Positions 35,618 to 46,699 of a stretch of 64,000 nucleotides of DNA are shown piece after piece. Position numbers and translations under genes: made by a program. How positions within the stretch are numbered: position 1 is the stretch's first letter; every line of letters starts with the position of its first letter. Below the pieces are notes generated by a model. It made no database searches and was not told where the DNA came from. It saw nothing but the letters and a program-made list of their open reading frames with translations. The stretch is taken from NCBI RefSeq assembly GCF_000224065.1, contig NZ_AFWT01000016.1, positions 1 to 64,000 on the forward strand. The letters are read 5' to 3'. This DNA comes from Thiorhodococcus drewsii AZ1 (GTDB taxonomy: Bacteria; Pseudomonadota; Gammaproteobacteria; Chromatiales; Chromatiaceae).

Positions 35618-35655
35618 CCCGGACCATCAGCAGCCGCCGCCAGCGGCGGTCCGGG
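35618..35655 (+). other. Stem-loop after the coiled-coil gene
   Basis: CCCGGACC (35618-35625) pairs with GGTCCGGG (35648-35655), with CCGCCGC/GGCGG pairing inside. No T tract follows; instead GGGCTGG occurs twice in tandem, another seven-base unit. It may act as an mRNA 3' end by stability. Confidence 0.5.
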
Positions 35656-35814
35656 CTGGGGGCTGGGGTCGATTTCGCCCTGCCCCAACCATTGAGGCAC
35701 GCAGTACCAGTCGGCCCCAGTCCCCCTTGAGACCGCGCCAGCAAACCCGGTTACCTGCCGGCCCACTATTTTCATTCGCTCGCGACTCACCCCAAGACTG
35801 AGAGGAGAACCGAG

Positions 35815-35973
35815 ATGAAAACCTTTCTGAGCAGAGCCTTGATCGTCGGCGGCATCGCAATGATCGGACTCGCAGCAAACAGCCATGCAGCGACCACGGA
35901 TGCCATCCAAGCCGGCTCGGCCACGACGTTCATGCAAGAGGCGGCCGGGCTGATGACGTATGCGCCCCGCTGA
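35815..35973 (+). CDS. 52-aa secreted peptide
   Basis: ATG at 35815 follows GAGAGGAGAACCGAG. The first ~25 residues are a typical signal peptide (LIVGGIAMIGLAANSHA, cleavage after SHA). The mature part is only ~27 residues (ATTDAIQAGSATTFMQEAAG...). No family is recognised. The ATTD just after the signal is shared with the secreted coiled-coil protein at 56188 (AATTDDA). Confidence 0.6.
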   Translation: MKTFLSRALIVGGIAMIGLAANSHAATTDAIQAGSATTFMQEAAGLMTYAPR

Positions 35974-36060
35974 GGGTTAGCGGTCAAGCGCGGACGCAAG
36001 AGGGTCCGACCACCTTGAGCCCAAACCAGACAGGCAGTCACTCAAAGAGGTCGAGACGCC

Positions 36061-37410
36061 ATGCATGCACCCGACGCAGATAAGGCAGAAGACCAACCGC
36101 TCTACGGCAAGCAGACGCGGCTTGCGCTCGACAATTTTCGTATTGGCGGCCAACCGCTCCCCGGCGCCTTCATTCGCGCCCTGGGGTTAATCAAAGCAAC
36201 GGCCGCGCGCGTCAATGGCGCGCTGGAGCTCCTGCCGACGGATATGGCCGAGGCCATCGCCGAGGCGGCGGACGCGGTTTCCGAGGGTCGCCACCAGGAC
36301 CAATTCCCAGTCGACGTCTTTCAGACCGGCTCGGGCACCAGCACCAACATGAACGCCAACGAGGTGATCGCGGCACTGGCCGAGCGCCGACTCGGACGCC
36401 CGGTCCACCCGAACGATGACGTCAATCGTGGACAGAGCAGCAATGATGTCATCCCGACGGCGATCCATGTCAGCGCGGCCTTGGCCCTGCGCGCGCTCAC
36501 CGAACGTCTCGGCTCGCTGCAGCGTGCGATCGAGACCCGTGCGCAAGCGCTCGATTCGGTCGTCAAGACCGGTCGCACCCATCTGATGGATGCGGTGCCC
36601 ATCACCCTCGGACAAGAACTGTCGGGCTGGGCGGCCCAAGTCGCGGCCGACGCCGAGCGCTTGAACGACGTCGAGCGACGCCTGCTCAGGCTCGCCCAGG
36701 GCGGCACGGCCGTCGGCAGCGGACTCAACAGCCACCCAGAGTTCGCCGAGCGCTTCGCCTCGCTGCTCGCGGCCCGCACCGGGATGGCATTCCAGCCGGC
36801 ACCCAATACCTTCGCGGCGATCTCCGCCCAGGACACGGCCGTCGAGCTGAGCGGTCAGCTGCGTGTGACCGCGATCAGCCTACTCAAGATCGCCACGGAT
36901 CTGCGCTGGATGAACAGTGGTCCGATCGCCGGACTCGCGGAGATTCGACTGCCAGAGCTGCAGCCTGGCAGCAGCATCATGCCCGGCAAGGTCAACCCCG
37001 TCATTCCGGAGGCCGTGTCCATGGCTTGTACCCAAGTCATCGGACTGGATGCCGCGATTGCCTTGGCCGGTCAAGACAACAGATTTCAGCTCGCGACCAT
37101 GCTCCCGCTCATCGCCCTCGACCTGCTGGAGCAGCTCCATCTCCTACGCGGATCGGCCGAGGCACTGGAGACCCAGACCATCGACCGCTTCGAGGTCGAT
37201 GCCGAGTCCCTGGGCAAGCGCGTCCGCTCCAATGCCATGCTGGCAACGGCCTTGACGCCGCGCATCGGCTACGATCGAGCAGTCGAGATCGCACGCGCGG
37301 TGCACGCGCAAGGCCGTGAAGTGATCGAGGTCGCGCGCGAGATGACCGATCTATCCGATCAAGAGCTCGAGGCGCTGCTCGAACCGAGTCGCATGACCCA
37401 CCAGGAGTAG
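36061..37410 (+). CDS. fumC: Fumarate hydratase class II
   Basis: 449 aa, slightly short of the usual ~460. It hydrates fumarate to malate in the citric acid cycle without an Fe-S cluster, so it tolerates oxidants. Signatures include FQTGSGTSTNMNANEV, RGQSSNDVIPTAIHV, KTGRTHLMDAVP and the fumarase/aspartase motif PGSSIMPGKVNP. Its place in a redox-stress block fits the oxidant-stable class II enzyme. Confidence 0.95.
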   Translation: MHAPDADKAEDQPLYGKQTRLALDNFRIGGQPLPGAFIRALGLIKATAARVNGALELLPTDMAEAIAEAADAVSEGRHQDQFPVDVFQTGSGTSTNMNANEVIAALAERRLGRPVHPNDDVNRGQSSNDVIPTAIHVSAALALRALTERLGSLQRAIETRAQALDSVVKTGRTHLMDAVPITLGQELSGWAAQVAADAERLNDVERRLLRLAQGGTAVGSGLNSHPEFAERFASLLAARTGMAFQPAPNTFAAISAQDTAVELSGQLRVTAISLLKIATDLRWMNSGPIAGLAEIRLPELQPGSSIMPGKVNPVIPEAVSMACTQVIGLDAAIALAGQDNRFQLATMLPLIALDLLEQLHLLRGSAEALETQTIDRFEVDAESLGKRVRSNAMLATALTPRIGYDRAVEIARAVHAQGREVIEVAREMTDLSDQELEALLEPSRMTHQE

Positions 37411-37428
37411 GCGCGGTCCAGGAACCAT

Positions 37429-37447
37429 CCGCTAGCAGCGCTAGCGG
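37429..37447. other. Stem-loop between convergent fumC and FMN reductase
   Basis: CCGCTAGC, AGC, GCTAGCGG: a perfect 8-bp stem with a 3-base loop that overlaps the stop codon of the minus-strand gene. No T tracts, so it is at most a weak two-way terminator. Confidence 0.45.
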
Positions 37448-37989
37448 TCGTGCGCGATCGCCCAGTCAGCGAACCCCCGCAGATAGCGGTCGAGGCGCTC
37501 GAGCGCGCCACGGTCCTGCAGGATGCCCTGAGCGTCAAAGGCGTTCTGGGCCATGGGCAGGAGCTGGTCCGGATAGGGATAGACGGGGGTCAGCGTGGCC
37601 GCGAGCACGTCACGCAGATGCGCCTGTGCCCTGGCGCCGCCGACCGCGCTCATGGACGCGCTCAGGATGCCGGCCGGCTTGTTGGCCAGCACGGAGGCGT
37701 AGGCCGGACGCGAGGCCCAGTCGATCGCGTTCTTGAGAACTCCTGGGATGCTGTAGTTGTACTCGGGCGTCGCGAACAGCAGCGCCTGAGACGATGCGAT
37801 CGCCTCCAGCAGCGCCCGGACGGGTTCTGGCTTGACCTCCCCGTCCAGCGCCGCGTCGTAGAGCGGGATCCCGGACAGATCATGGATCTCCAGGCGAATA
37901 CCTTCCCCGAGCCGCTGCTCGGCGGCCCTCAGCAGTGCGCTGTTGTAGGAACCGGCCCTCAGGCTGCCGCTGATACCCAATACCTTCAT
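37441..37989 (-). CDS. NADPH-dependent FMN reductase-type flavoprotein
   Basis: 182 aa flavodoxin-like fold. GISGSLRAGSYNSALLRAAE is the FMN phosphate loop, and FATPEYNYSIPGVLKNAIDW is the family signature. Members reduce FMN, quinones, azo dyes or chromate with NADPH. The start MKVLGISG at 37989 follows AGGAGACC and is preferred to the longer frame. It is convergent with fumC. Confidence 0.92.
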   Translation of the reverse strand: MKVLGISGSLRAGSYNSALLRAAEQRLGEGIRLEIHDLSGIPLYDAALDGEVKPEPVRALLEAIASSQALLFATPEYNYSIPGVLKNAIDWASRPAYASVLANKPAGILSASMSAVGGARAQAHLRDVLAATLTPVYPYPDQLLPMAQNAFDAQGILQDRGALERLDRYLRGFADWAIAHDR

Positions 37990-38171
37990 GACCCAAGGTC
38001 TCCTATCGTTCGACGAATGCAACAGGTTTCGAGTTGGACCCAGTCAGGCCGGAATGTCAACCGCCCCTCGGCCACGCGCCCCGAATGCCCTGCCCGTTGC
38101 GGTTGATGGACGAGCGTCCCTGCTCGACCTCAGCGGAAAGAAGAGTCGCGAGTCCGACTCCTGTTCCGCCG

Positions 38172-38678
38172 TCAGTTCGACACCGAAACGGGCACGTAAT
38201 CGGATGCGTCGTACTCGAGACGGGAGATCAGGGCCTGCTCCGAGTCGGCGAAGCCGGGGACCGCGTAGCCCTCGCTGCGCCGCTCGAGATCCTTCAGCGG
38301 GACTGCGGCCAACTCGGCACCGACACCGGCGAATCCGCCGACCGAGACGAGCGCATTCAGACGACCGGTCGTGCGATGACGCACGATCCCCTCGATCGTC
38401 CCCAGTGCGTCACCCGAATCGTTGACGAGCGTCTTGCCGACGAAATCCGCAGCTCCCGTCGCGACCGATCCGGTCGCCGTGCCGGACCGCGAGGGCTTCG
38501 TGCGCGATTCCACCTGTCTCGGGATGTCCCGTGAGGTTTGGGTACGGGATTCGAAGTGCTCGGAATTAGGCGACATCTCATAATAGCTGCCGTCTCCCTC
38601 AGCGATTGCCGCGACAGGCGCGTATGCCAGCGCCGTGATCGCAAATGCCGCCGGTGCAAGTGTGCGCAAGCTGATCAT
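38172..38678 (-). CDS. Secreted PRC-barrel-like protein
   Basis: 168 aa with a signal peptide (TLAPAAFAITALAYAPVAAIA). A low-complexity Ser/Arg/Thr stretch leads into a C-terminal beta-rich part (DFVGKTLVNDSGDALGTIEG, LNALVSVGGFAGVGAELAAV), which looks like a PRC-barrel. ATG at 38678 has CAGGAGGAGATCC upstream. Function unknown; it was chosen over the longer frame to 38738, which lacks a ribosome site. Confidence 0.75.
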   Translation of the reverse strand: MISLRTLAPAAFAITALAYAPVAAIAEGDGSYYEMSPNSEHFESRTQTSRDIPRQVESRTKPSRSGTATGSVATGAADFVGKTLVNDSGDALGTIEGIVRHRTTGRLNALVSVGGFAGVGAELAAVPLKDLERRSEGYAVPGFADSEQALISRLEYDASDYVPVSVSN

Positions 38679-38855
38679 GGATCTCCTCCTGTCTATCGTG
38701 GTTGCGACGTTGGCGTTCATCTGGATTCCTGCATTCACCTTGCCAAGAGCTCGAATATCGGCCGCAACCCGGTCTGACGGCCAAACCGCCGCCCGGATCG
38801 ACCGATGTAAGGCGTGGAATCCACCAGGCCCGGGGGATAAGCCCCGATCGAAACA

Positions 38856-40316
38856 TCACACCCTCGGCAGCTCGCTGCCTCCGCGCACATAGGTGTCCAC
38901 AGACTCGGCGCACTGGCGCCCCTCGCGGATGGCCCACACGATCAGCGACTGACCGCGCCGCGCGTCCCCGCAGGCGAAGACGCCCTCGCGACTCGAGCGG
39001 TAGTCGCCGTCGCCGGCGGCGATGTTTCCGCGTCCGTCGAGGCGCAGATCCAGTTCGGCGATGACGTCGCCGTGGGCCGGGTGCCGATAGCCGATCGCGA
39101 TCAGCACCAGCTGGGCCGGCAGATGCCGCGACTCGCCCGTCACCGGCTCGCGCCGCCAGCGGCCGTCGTCGGTGCGAGACCAGTGCAGGCGCTGCAGATC
39201 GACCCCGGCGACGCGCTCCCCGTCCGCGTCCGCGCGGAAGGCAACCGTCTCCCAGCCCCAGATGCGTCGTCCGCCCTCGGCCTCGTGGTCGTTGGGCTTG
39301 AGCTCGGGAACCGGCTCGGGCCAGTGCGTCAGCACGTCGCCCTGATGCGGGGGCTCGGAGTGATACTGGATCTGGGTGACGCTTCGGGCCCCCTGGCGGA
39401 TCGCCGTGCCGACGCAGTCCGATCCCGTGTCCCCGCCGCCGATGACCACCACGTCCAGATCGCGCGCATCCATGTGCCGTCCCTTGTCCATGCCGCAGTC
39501 GAGCGAGCGATTCTGTCCGCTCAGATAATCGAGCGCGAAATGGACGCCTCCGAGTTCTCGGCCCGGAACCGTGACGTCCCGTGGCGTGCTCGATCCGCAG
39601 GCGAGCACCAGGATGCTGCCCTCCGTCATCAGGTCCCGCGCGGGCAGGTCCGCACCGACCCTGACGCCCGTCCGGAAGCGCACGCCCTCCTCGCGCATCT
39701 GATCCAGACGCCGGTCCAGGATCCGCTTCTCGAGACGGAAGTCGGGAATCCCATAGCGCAGCAGTCCGCCGATCTTCGGCGCCGCCTCGTAGACGGTGAC
39801 CGCATGCCCGGCGCGGGCGAGCTGCTGGGCGCAGGCGAGCCCGGCGGGGCCGGAGCCGACCACGGACACCTGTCCCCTCGGCGCGTCCAGGGACGCCGGA
39901 GTCGGCCGTTGCGGCCTCACCCAGCCACGCTGCCAGGCGTGCTCGACGATCGCCAGCTCGATGGCGCGGATGGTCACCGGAGAGCCGCTGAGCCGCAGCG
40001 TGCAGGCGTCCTCGCAGGGCGCCGGGCAGAGCCGCCCCGTCAGCTCGGGGAAGTTGTTGGTGGACTCGAGCTGCTCCCAGGCCGCGCGCCACTCGTCCTC
40101 GCTCACCAGGGCGTTCCACTCCGGGATCTGGTTGTGCACCGGGCAATGGCCGTGACACCAGGGCACGCCGCAGTCCATGCAGCGCGCGCCCTGCTCGGCG
40201 GCCCGTGGATCGGGCAGCGGATTCTCGTACTCGTGCCAGTGGCGGATACGTCGGCCGGGCGCCTGGCGCTCCGGCTCGACCCTCGGGATGCGGAGAAATG
40301 CAGTGGGGCTATGCAT
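38856..40316 (-). CDS. gltD: Glutamate synthase small-subunit-type NADPH oxidoreductase
   Basis: 486 aa. The N-terminal Fe-S domain has CMDCGVPWC, CHGHCPVHN and CPAPCEDAC. An FAD site (SVVGSGPAGLACAQQLARAG), an NADPH site (VVIGGGDTGSDCVGTAIRQG) and a second FAD contact (GVFACGDARRGQSLIVWAI) follow. ATG at 40316 is set by GGGAGGTGATTCCC; the GTG start at 40325 lies inside that site. No large subunit (gltB) is adjacent, so it may partner a distant GltB or serve as a stand-alone GltD-like reductase. Confidence 0.88.
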   Translation of the reverse strand: MHSPTAFLRIPRVEPERQAPGRRIRHWHEYENPLPDPRAAEQGARCMDCGVPWCHGHCPVHNQIPEWNALVSEDEWRAAWEQLESTNNFPELTGRLCPAPCEDACTLRLSGSPVTIRAIELAIVEHAWQRGWVRPQRPTPASLDAPRGQVSVVGSGPAGLACAQQLARAGHAVTVYEAAPKIGGLLRYGIPDFRLEKRILDRRLDQMREEGVRFRTGVRVGADLPARDLMTEGSILVLACGSSTPRDVTVPGRELGGVHFALDYLSGQNRSLDCGMDKGRHMDARDLDVVVIGGGDTGSDCVGTAIRQGARSVTQIQYHSEPPHQGDVLTHWPEPVPELKPNDHEAEGGRRIWGWETVAFRADADGERVAGVDLQRLHWSRTDDGRWRREPVTGESRHLPAQLVLIAIGYRHPAHGDVIAELDLRLDGRGNIAAGDGDYRSSREGVFACGDARRGQSLIVWAIREGRQCAESVDTYVRGGSELPRV

Positions 40317-40444
40317 GGGAATCACCTCCCGCCACGCGGGTGGATGCGGAGGGCGCAGCGGCTCTCACGCGAGGTGCCGGCTGCGACTGATTTCGAGGTC
40401 CAAGGACTGAACGGACACCGGACCCAAGGCAACGACGCCCTTCT

Positions 40445-42436
<1,992 letters not shown>

Positions 42437-42489
42437 CTGCTGTTCTCCTTCTCTTCGGACCTGATGGATTGCGGCACTCGGCCGATCGA

Positions 42490-42939
42490 TCAGGTGTCGC
42501 CGCGGATCTGGTGCACCTCATCGGGCTCGGGACCGGAAAAGGACTGGGGTACCGAAAGCGAATCCACGACCTCGAAGGCATCGATCATGCCGACCAGATC
42601 CCCCTCGGAGCTGGTCACGCAGACCGCCGGCTGACGCCGGCTGAAGATCAGGCTCCGCACGTCCTCCAGGCTGGTCTCCATCCCGCAGCTCAGGGGATCC
42701 CGCTTCATGACATCGGCAACCGTCCGGTCGCGCGCCCGCGCCTCGTCCAAACCCGGCCCTTGATCGCTGAAGCAATCGAACACCAGGTCCTGCAGCAACA
42801 GGCTTCCGACCAGCCGCGAACCGATGCACACCGGCAGCAGACACTGCCCGGACAGGGCCATCTCCTTGGCGGCGACGTCCAGCGAGGTGTCGGGATCCAG
42901 CGCCTTGAACTGCGTTCTCATCGTTTGGATCAATGTCAT
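42490..42939 (-). CDS. Two-CBS-domain protein
   Basis: 149 aa made of two CBS motifs (LDVAAKEMALSGQCLLPVC...; SLEDVRSLIFSRRQPAVCVT...GMIDAFEVVDSL), which usually bind adenine nucleotides. ATG at 42939 with AAGAAGGT upstream is chosen; ATG 42957, 18 bases earlier, is an alternative. It lies 53 bases upstream of ftsH on the same strand, so it may sense energy state for the protease, which is inference. Confidence 0.85.
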   Translation of the reverse strand: MTLIQTMRTQFKALDPDTSLDVAAKEMALSGQCLLPVCIGSRLVGSLLLQDLVFDCFSDQGPGLDEARARDRTVADVMKRDPLSCGMETSLEDVRSLIFSRRQPAVCVTSSEGDLVGMIDAFEVVDSLSVPQSFSGPEPDEVHQIRGDT

Positions 42940-43160
42940 TTTGGATACCTTCTTCATCGTGTCTCGAAGATGCGTCTCCTCGGCGGATCCGCACCGTCCT
43001 GCAAAAAGCACGAGCGGCTTCCATGCCAACGCGTGCCTCGCCCCGGCACCGGGCCGGAATCGCCCGGCCGCCCGGTTGATACCAACCGACGACCGGTGTT
43101 TATGCCCCGCGAGCATGCGGGCGGGCGGGATTCCCGACCGGATCGCGGGCAGAGGGCCGG

Positions 43161-44552
43161 CTATAGGGCGAGCGGCAGGGATTCCGCCTGCCATCCGGTC
43201 ATTCCGCCGAGCACGTTGAACACGGCCTCGTGCCCCTGGCGCTTGAGGACGCTCGCGGCGACCGAGGACCGGAAGCCGCTTCCGCAGACGACCGCGACCG
43301 GCCGGCCCTTGGGGATCTCGTCGGCACGACGCCGGATTTCGGCACCCGTGATATGGACGGCCTGGGGAATGTGTCCGGCGCTCCATTCGGCCGGCTGACG
43401 CACGTCCAGCACCATGAGATCGTTGGGCTTCCCGATCTGCTCGTTCAGCTCCCACACGGTCCATTGCGGCAGGATGTCGATCGGCATCCCAGCGGTCCGC
43501 CAGGCGAGCATGCCGCCCGAGAGCCAGCCGAGCGGGAGCTCGTACCCGATCCGCAGCAGCTGCCAGCAGACCTCCCAGAGGTCGCCCGGCTGCTCCAGCA
43601 CCAGGAAGATGGGCCGGTCGTAGGGCACCACGCTCCCGGCCCAGGTCGCGAAGGAGGTCCCGACGCCCACGTTGAGCGCGCCCGGGATATGGGCGGTGAA
43701 GGCCTCGGGCGAACGGCAGTCGAGCAGGGTGACGCCATCGCGTCTCAGCCGCTCGACCTCGTCCACGCCGAGCGGGGGCGGATCGGCCAGCACGCCGAGC
43801 GGCGGCGGCCCCTCGCTGTTGAGCTTGCGCATGCGCGGCCAATAGGGCGGAACCGAGGGCAGATCGGTCAGATCCATGCACTGGCCGACGAAGCCGTCGA
43901 CGTCGGTGAGACGCGCGAGCAGCTGGTTCATGCGCCGCTCGTAGCCAACCGTGGTCGAGAGCCGGCTGCCGATGTTGCCCCCGCAGAGCGAGCCGGCGAC
44001 GTGGGTCGGATAGACCTCGACGAAGTCCGGCAGGGTCAGCACCTTGCTCTGCAGGGTCTGGCAGAAGGCTTCCGCACTCTTTTTCGCCTCCTCCGGACCG
44101 CCGAGCAGATCCGGGCGCGCCAGGTCGCCGACCAGCAGGGCACCGCCGGAGAAGAAGATGGCCGGCTCGTCGCCGCGCGAGCGGTCGGTGAGCACGAGAC
44201 TGATGTGCTCGGGGGTGTGTCCCGGCGTATGCAGGAACTCGAGGGACACCTCGCCCATCTCCAGCCGCTGGCCGTCGTCCATCGGCGTCACACTGTAACC
44301 GAGCTCCGCACGGGCACCCGAGAGCAGCTCGATGTCGCCGCGTTCGGGCAACTCGCAGATCCCGGTCAGATAGTCGTTGTGCTGATGGGTGTCGCAGGCA
44401 TAGCGGATCCGCATGCCCTGCTCGCGGGCGGTCTGGAAATAGGTATCCACATCGCGGCGCACGTCGAGCACGAAGGCCTCGCCGGTCTCCTCCGAGCCGA
44501 CGAAATAGGACGCATGACCGAGACTCTCCAGATAAAACTGTTTGAAAAACAT
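43161..44552 (-). CDS. Metallo-beta-lactamase-rhodanese-rhodanese protein (persulfide dioxygenase-like)
   Basis: 463 aa. The N-terminal MBL domain has YACDTHQHNDYLTG: Tyr stands where the last His of HxHxDH would be, a form I recall from this fused subfamily. HTPGHTPEHISL and VYPTHVAGSLCGG supply other metal ligands. Two rhodanese domains follow. The first (LLDCRSPEAFTAHIPGALNV) has no Cys at the catalytic loop; the second has Cys in VAVVCGSGFRSS. It probably oxidises glutathione persulfide or related sulfane sulfur. AGGAGACCCGT precedes the ATG. Confidence 0.88.
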   Translation of the reverse strand: MFFKQFYLESLGHASYFVGSEETGEAFVLDVRRDVDTYFQTAREQGMRIRYACDTHQHNDYLTGICELPERGDIELLSGARAELGYSVTPMDDGQRLEMGEVSLEFLHTPGHTPEHISLVLTDRSRGDEPAIFFSGGALLVGDLARPDLLGGPEEAKKSAEAFCQTLQSKVLTLPDFVEVYPTHVAGSLCGGNIGSRLSTTVGYERRMNQLLARLTDVDGFVGQCMDLTDLPSVPPYWPRMRKLNSEGPPPLGVLADPPPLGVDEVERLRRDGVTLLDCRSPEAFTAHIPGALNVGVGTSFATWAGSVVPYDRPIFLVLEQPGDLWEVCWQLLRIGYELPLGWLSGGMLAWRTAGMPIDILPQWTVWELNEQIGKPNDLMVLDVRQPAEWSAGHIPQAVHITGAEIRRRADEIPKGRPVAVVCGSGFRSSVAASVLKRQGHEAVFNVLGGMTGWQAESLPLAL

Positions 44553-44936
44553 ACGGGTCTCCTGAAGTCGGCGGCTCGAATCCCGCTACGGGAGGTACAG
44601 ATCCGCTGCGATACGGCAAGGGCGTGACCGACCGGGATCGAGCCAAGTCACAGGTGACGCGCAAGTCACGTACCAACCGCCGGAACCGGGCGATCATGCG
44701 GACGAGAAACGGATGCGCCTGGAGCAAGGCTGGATTCGGGCGGTCCTTTTGACCGGATTCAGGGGGAAATCCACCGCCGATACGGTGGGCATTCACCGCT
44801 GGGAGACCGAATGAAACGGTTCGGTCGGCCTGGGGATGCAGGGCAACTCGAGGCACGGCCTTTGCTCGTCGTTCGGATGGCAAAGACCCGGAAGCAAGCC
44901 GAAAGGCGTCTTCTCTTCAGACGGAGGTGAAACCCG
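44553..44936. other. Divergent spacer: persulfide dioxygenase / flavodoxin reductase
   Basis: 384 bases between divergent genes, with no gene supported. A near-palindrome GTCACAGGTGAC and a repeated CAAGTCAC near 44644-44670 could be regulator sites; the assignment is speculative. Confidence 0.4.
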
Positions 44937-45602
44937 ATGCCCACACCGAGCACACTATTGATGAGCGAAATCCTCACCCACGACGTCCAGCGCCTGCTGC
45001 TGAGCAAGCCGGAGGGAATGGACTGGAGGCCAGGCCAAGGCATCGAGGTCCAGATCGACGCGGACGAGTGGCGCGAGGAGGCACGCCCCTTCACCCCGAC
45101 CTCGCTGCCGGAGGACCGAATCCTCGAACTCTCGGTCAAGCGGTATCCCGAGCACGACGGCTTCACCGTCGCCCTGCACGGTCTGCGGCCCGGCGCCCAG
45201 CTGCTGCTCGGCGACCCCTTCGGCAGCATCGGCTATCAGGGGCCCGGAACCTTCATCGCGGCGGGCACGGGCGTCACGCCCTTTCTGGCGATCCTGAGGA
45301 AGCTCGCCCTCCAGGAGTCATTGGAGGGCCACCAACTCCTGCTGACCAACAAGTCCGAGCAGGACGTCATCTGCCGCGAGGAACTCCAGCATTATCTGGG
45401 CGAGCGCTGCGTGCTGACCTTCACCCACGAGCACGATCCCGGTCAGGAAGGCCGTCATATCGACGCGACCTTCCTCTCCGCGCACATCGATACCCCAGAC
45501 CAGATCTTTTATGTCTGCGGACCACAGGGATTCGTCGAGTCGATCAACGCGCACCTGCTGAGCCTGGGTGTGCACCCGAATAGCCTCGTTTACGAGCGCT
45601 GA
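44937..45602 (+). CDS. Ferredoxin/flavodoxin-NADP reductase-like flavoprotein
   Basis: 221 aa, short for the family (usually ~250). The FAD-binding barrel has ARPFTPTS and LELSVKRYPEHDGFT, and the nucleotide domain has FIAAGTGVTPFLAILRKL and FYVCGPQGFVESI. GACGGAGGTGAAACCCG marks the start. It is divergent from the persulfide dioxygenase-like gene. It may move electrons between NAD(P)H and ferredoxin or flavodoxin, or serve a sulfur oxygenase; partner unknown. Confidence 0.85.
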   Translation: MPTPSTLLMSEILTHDVQRLLLSKPEGMDWRPGQGIEVQIDADEWREEARPFTPTSLPEDRILELSVKRYPEHDGFTVALHGLRPGAQLLLGDPFGSIGYQGPGTFIAAGTGVTPFLAILRKLALQESLEGHQLLLTNKSEQDVICREELQHYLGERCVLTFTHEHDPGQEGRHIDATFLSAHIDTPDQIFYVCGPQGFVESINAHLLSLGVHPNSLVYER

Positions 45603-45702
45603 GCGCGCCCGACTCGGAACCATTCGCCCTTTTAATGGCGCGGATTATGCCTATCTCCAGTGACATACATCACTTGGGGCACAAGCCCCTTTGGAGGTCT
45701 CA

Positions 45703-46461
45703 ATGCTTCGAAGCCTTACCGCATTGAAAGGCTATCGCCTGGTCGCGACCGATGGAGACATCGGCCACTGCAGCGATTTTCTCTTCGACGACGAAGGATG
45801 GGCCGTGCGCTACATGGTCGCGAAGACCGGCCCCTGGCTCTTCGGACGCGAGGTACTGGTCTCACCGACGCACATCGAGCGCGCGAGCTGGGAGACGCAA
45901 TCGATTCCGGTCAAACTGACATCCAAGCAGCTCGAAGAGAGCCCGCCGCTCGACACCGATGCGCCGGTCTCACGCCGCTACGAGCGGGCCTATCACGACT
46001 TTTTCGCGACGCCGTACTATTGGATGGGCGCTGGTCTCTGGGGAAACTATGGGTATCCGGAGCTCTTGATTCCTCGGGAGCAACCAGAGGAACTCGCGGA
46101 GGAGCCTGCGGAGGAGGAAACCCACCTCAGGTCGGTCGACGAAGTCGCGGGCTATAGAATCCGCACGCTCGAGGATCGCAACGCCGGCCATGCGGTGGAT
46201 TTCATCGTCGACGACGAAAGCTGGGCGATCCGCTACCTCGTGCTCGACACCTCGTACCTGCCGTTTTCCAAGAAGCTGCTGATCGCCAGCGACTGGATCT
46301 CCGACGTGGACTGGATCGACGGCGAACTGAAGCTCGATGTTGGCGCCGATCAACTTGAACACGCGCCGTCCTACGATCCCGAAACCCTCGTCAACGAGGA
46401 AGCGGAGACGGTGCTCTACGACTACTATGGCAGACCGCAGGCCAGACGCCGTTCGAGTTGA
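45703..46461 (+). CDS. Duplicated PRC-barrel protein
   Basis: 252 aa with two PRC-barrel units: LKGYRLVATDGDIGHCSDFL...WAVRYMVAKTG and VAGYRIRTLEDRNAGHAVDFI...WAIRYLVLDTS, separated by an acidic linker. This is the form widely found in stress operons and related to the H-subunit PRC fold of reaction centres (established for the fold). TTTGGAGGTCTCA precedes ATG 45703. Function unknown, no signal peptide. Confidence 0.9.
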   Translation: MLRSLTALKGYRLVATDGDIGHCSDFLFDDEGWAVRYMVAKTGPWLFGREVLVSPTHIERASWETQSIPVKLTSKQLEESPPLDTDAPVSRRYERAYHDFFATPYYWMGAGLWGNYGYPELLIPREQPEELAEEPAEEETHLRSVDEVAGYRIRTLEDRNAGHAVDFIVDDESWAIRYLVLDTSYLPFSKKLLIASDWISDVDWIDGELKLDVGADQLEHAPSYDPETLVNEEAETVLYDYYGRPQARRRSS

Positions 46462-46539
46462 CCTGAGATTGAACCGGCATCTTCTGGGGACGCGCCCTCC
46501 ACCGCCTGCAGCCCATCCCGACGTGAATGTTCTGTCATC

Positions 46540-46573
46540 AATCCCGGCAACAGGAGCAAAGCCGGGATTTTGG
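46540..46573 (+). terminator. Rho-independent terminator of the PRC-barrel gene
   Basis: AATCCCGGC (46540-46548) pairs with GCCGGGATT (46561-46569), followed by TTG; the T run is short (four T including the stem end). Confidence 0.55.
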
Positions 46574-46586
46574 CGATTCGATCGAA

Positions 46587-46643
46587 GGATCGTCCTCTTA
46601 CCGGCGCACATCCGTGCCGGTGATTACGCCGAGAGGACGATCC
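46587..46643. repeat. Nested inverted-repeat structure
   Basis: GGATCGTCCTCT (46587-46598) is perfectly complementary to AGAGGACGATCC (46632-46643). Inside lies a second dyad, CCGGCGCAC / GTGCCGG, around ATCC. The nested stems suggest a structured RNA or a protein target just downstream of the terminator and convergent with the DUF1523 gene. No T tract. Confidence 0.6.
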
Positions 46644-46699
46644 CTCATCAAGCCACTGGTGCGAGACTAGGCACCTTGGCGCTGGATTCCCACCTCCTT

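Noticed and set aside
38599-40158. 519-codon Arg/Gly-rich frame on the minus strand
   Set aside because: Out-of-phase shadow of gltD on the same strand; typical Arg/Pro/Gly-rich composition of a wrong frame in high-GC DNA.
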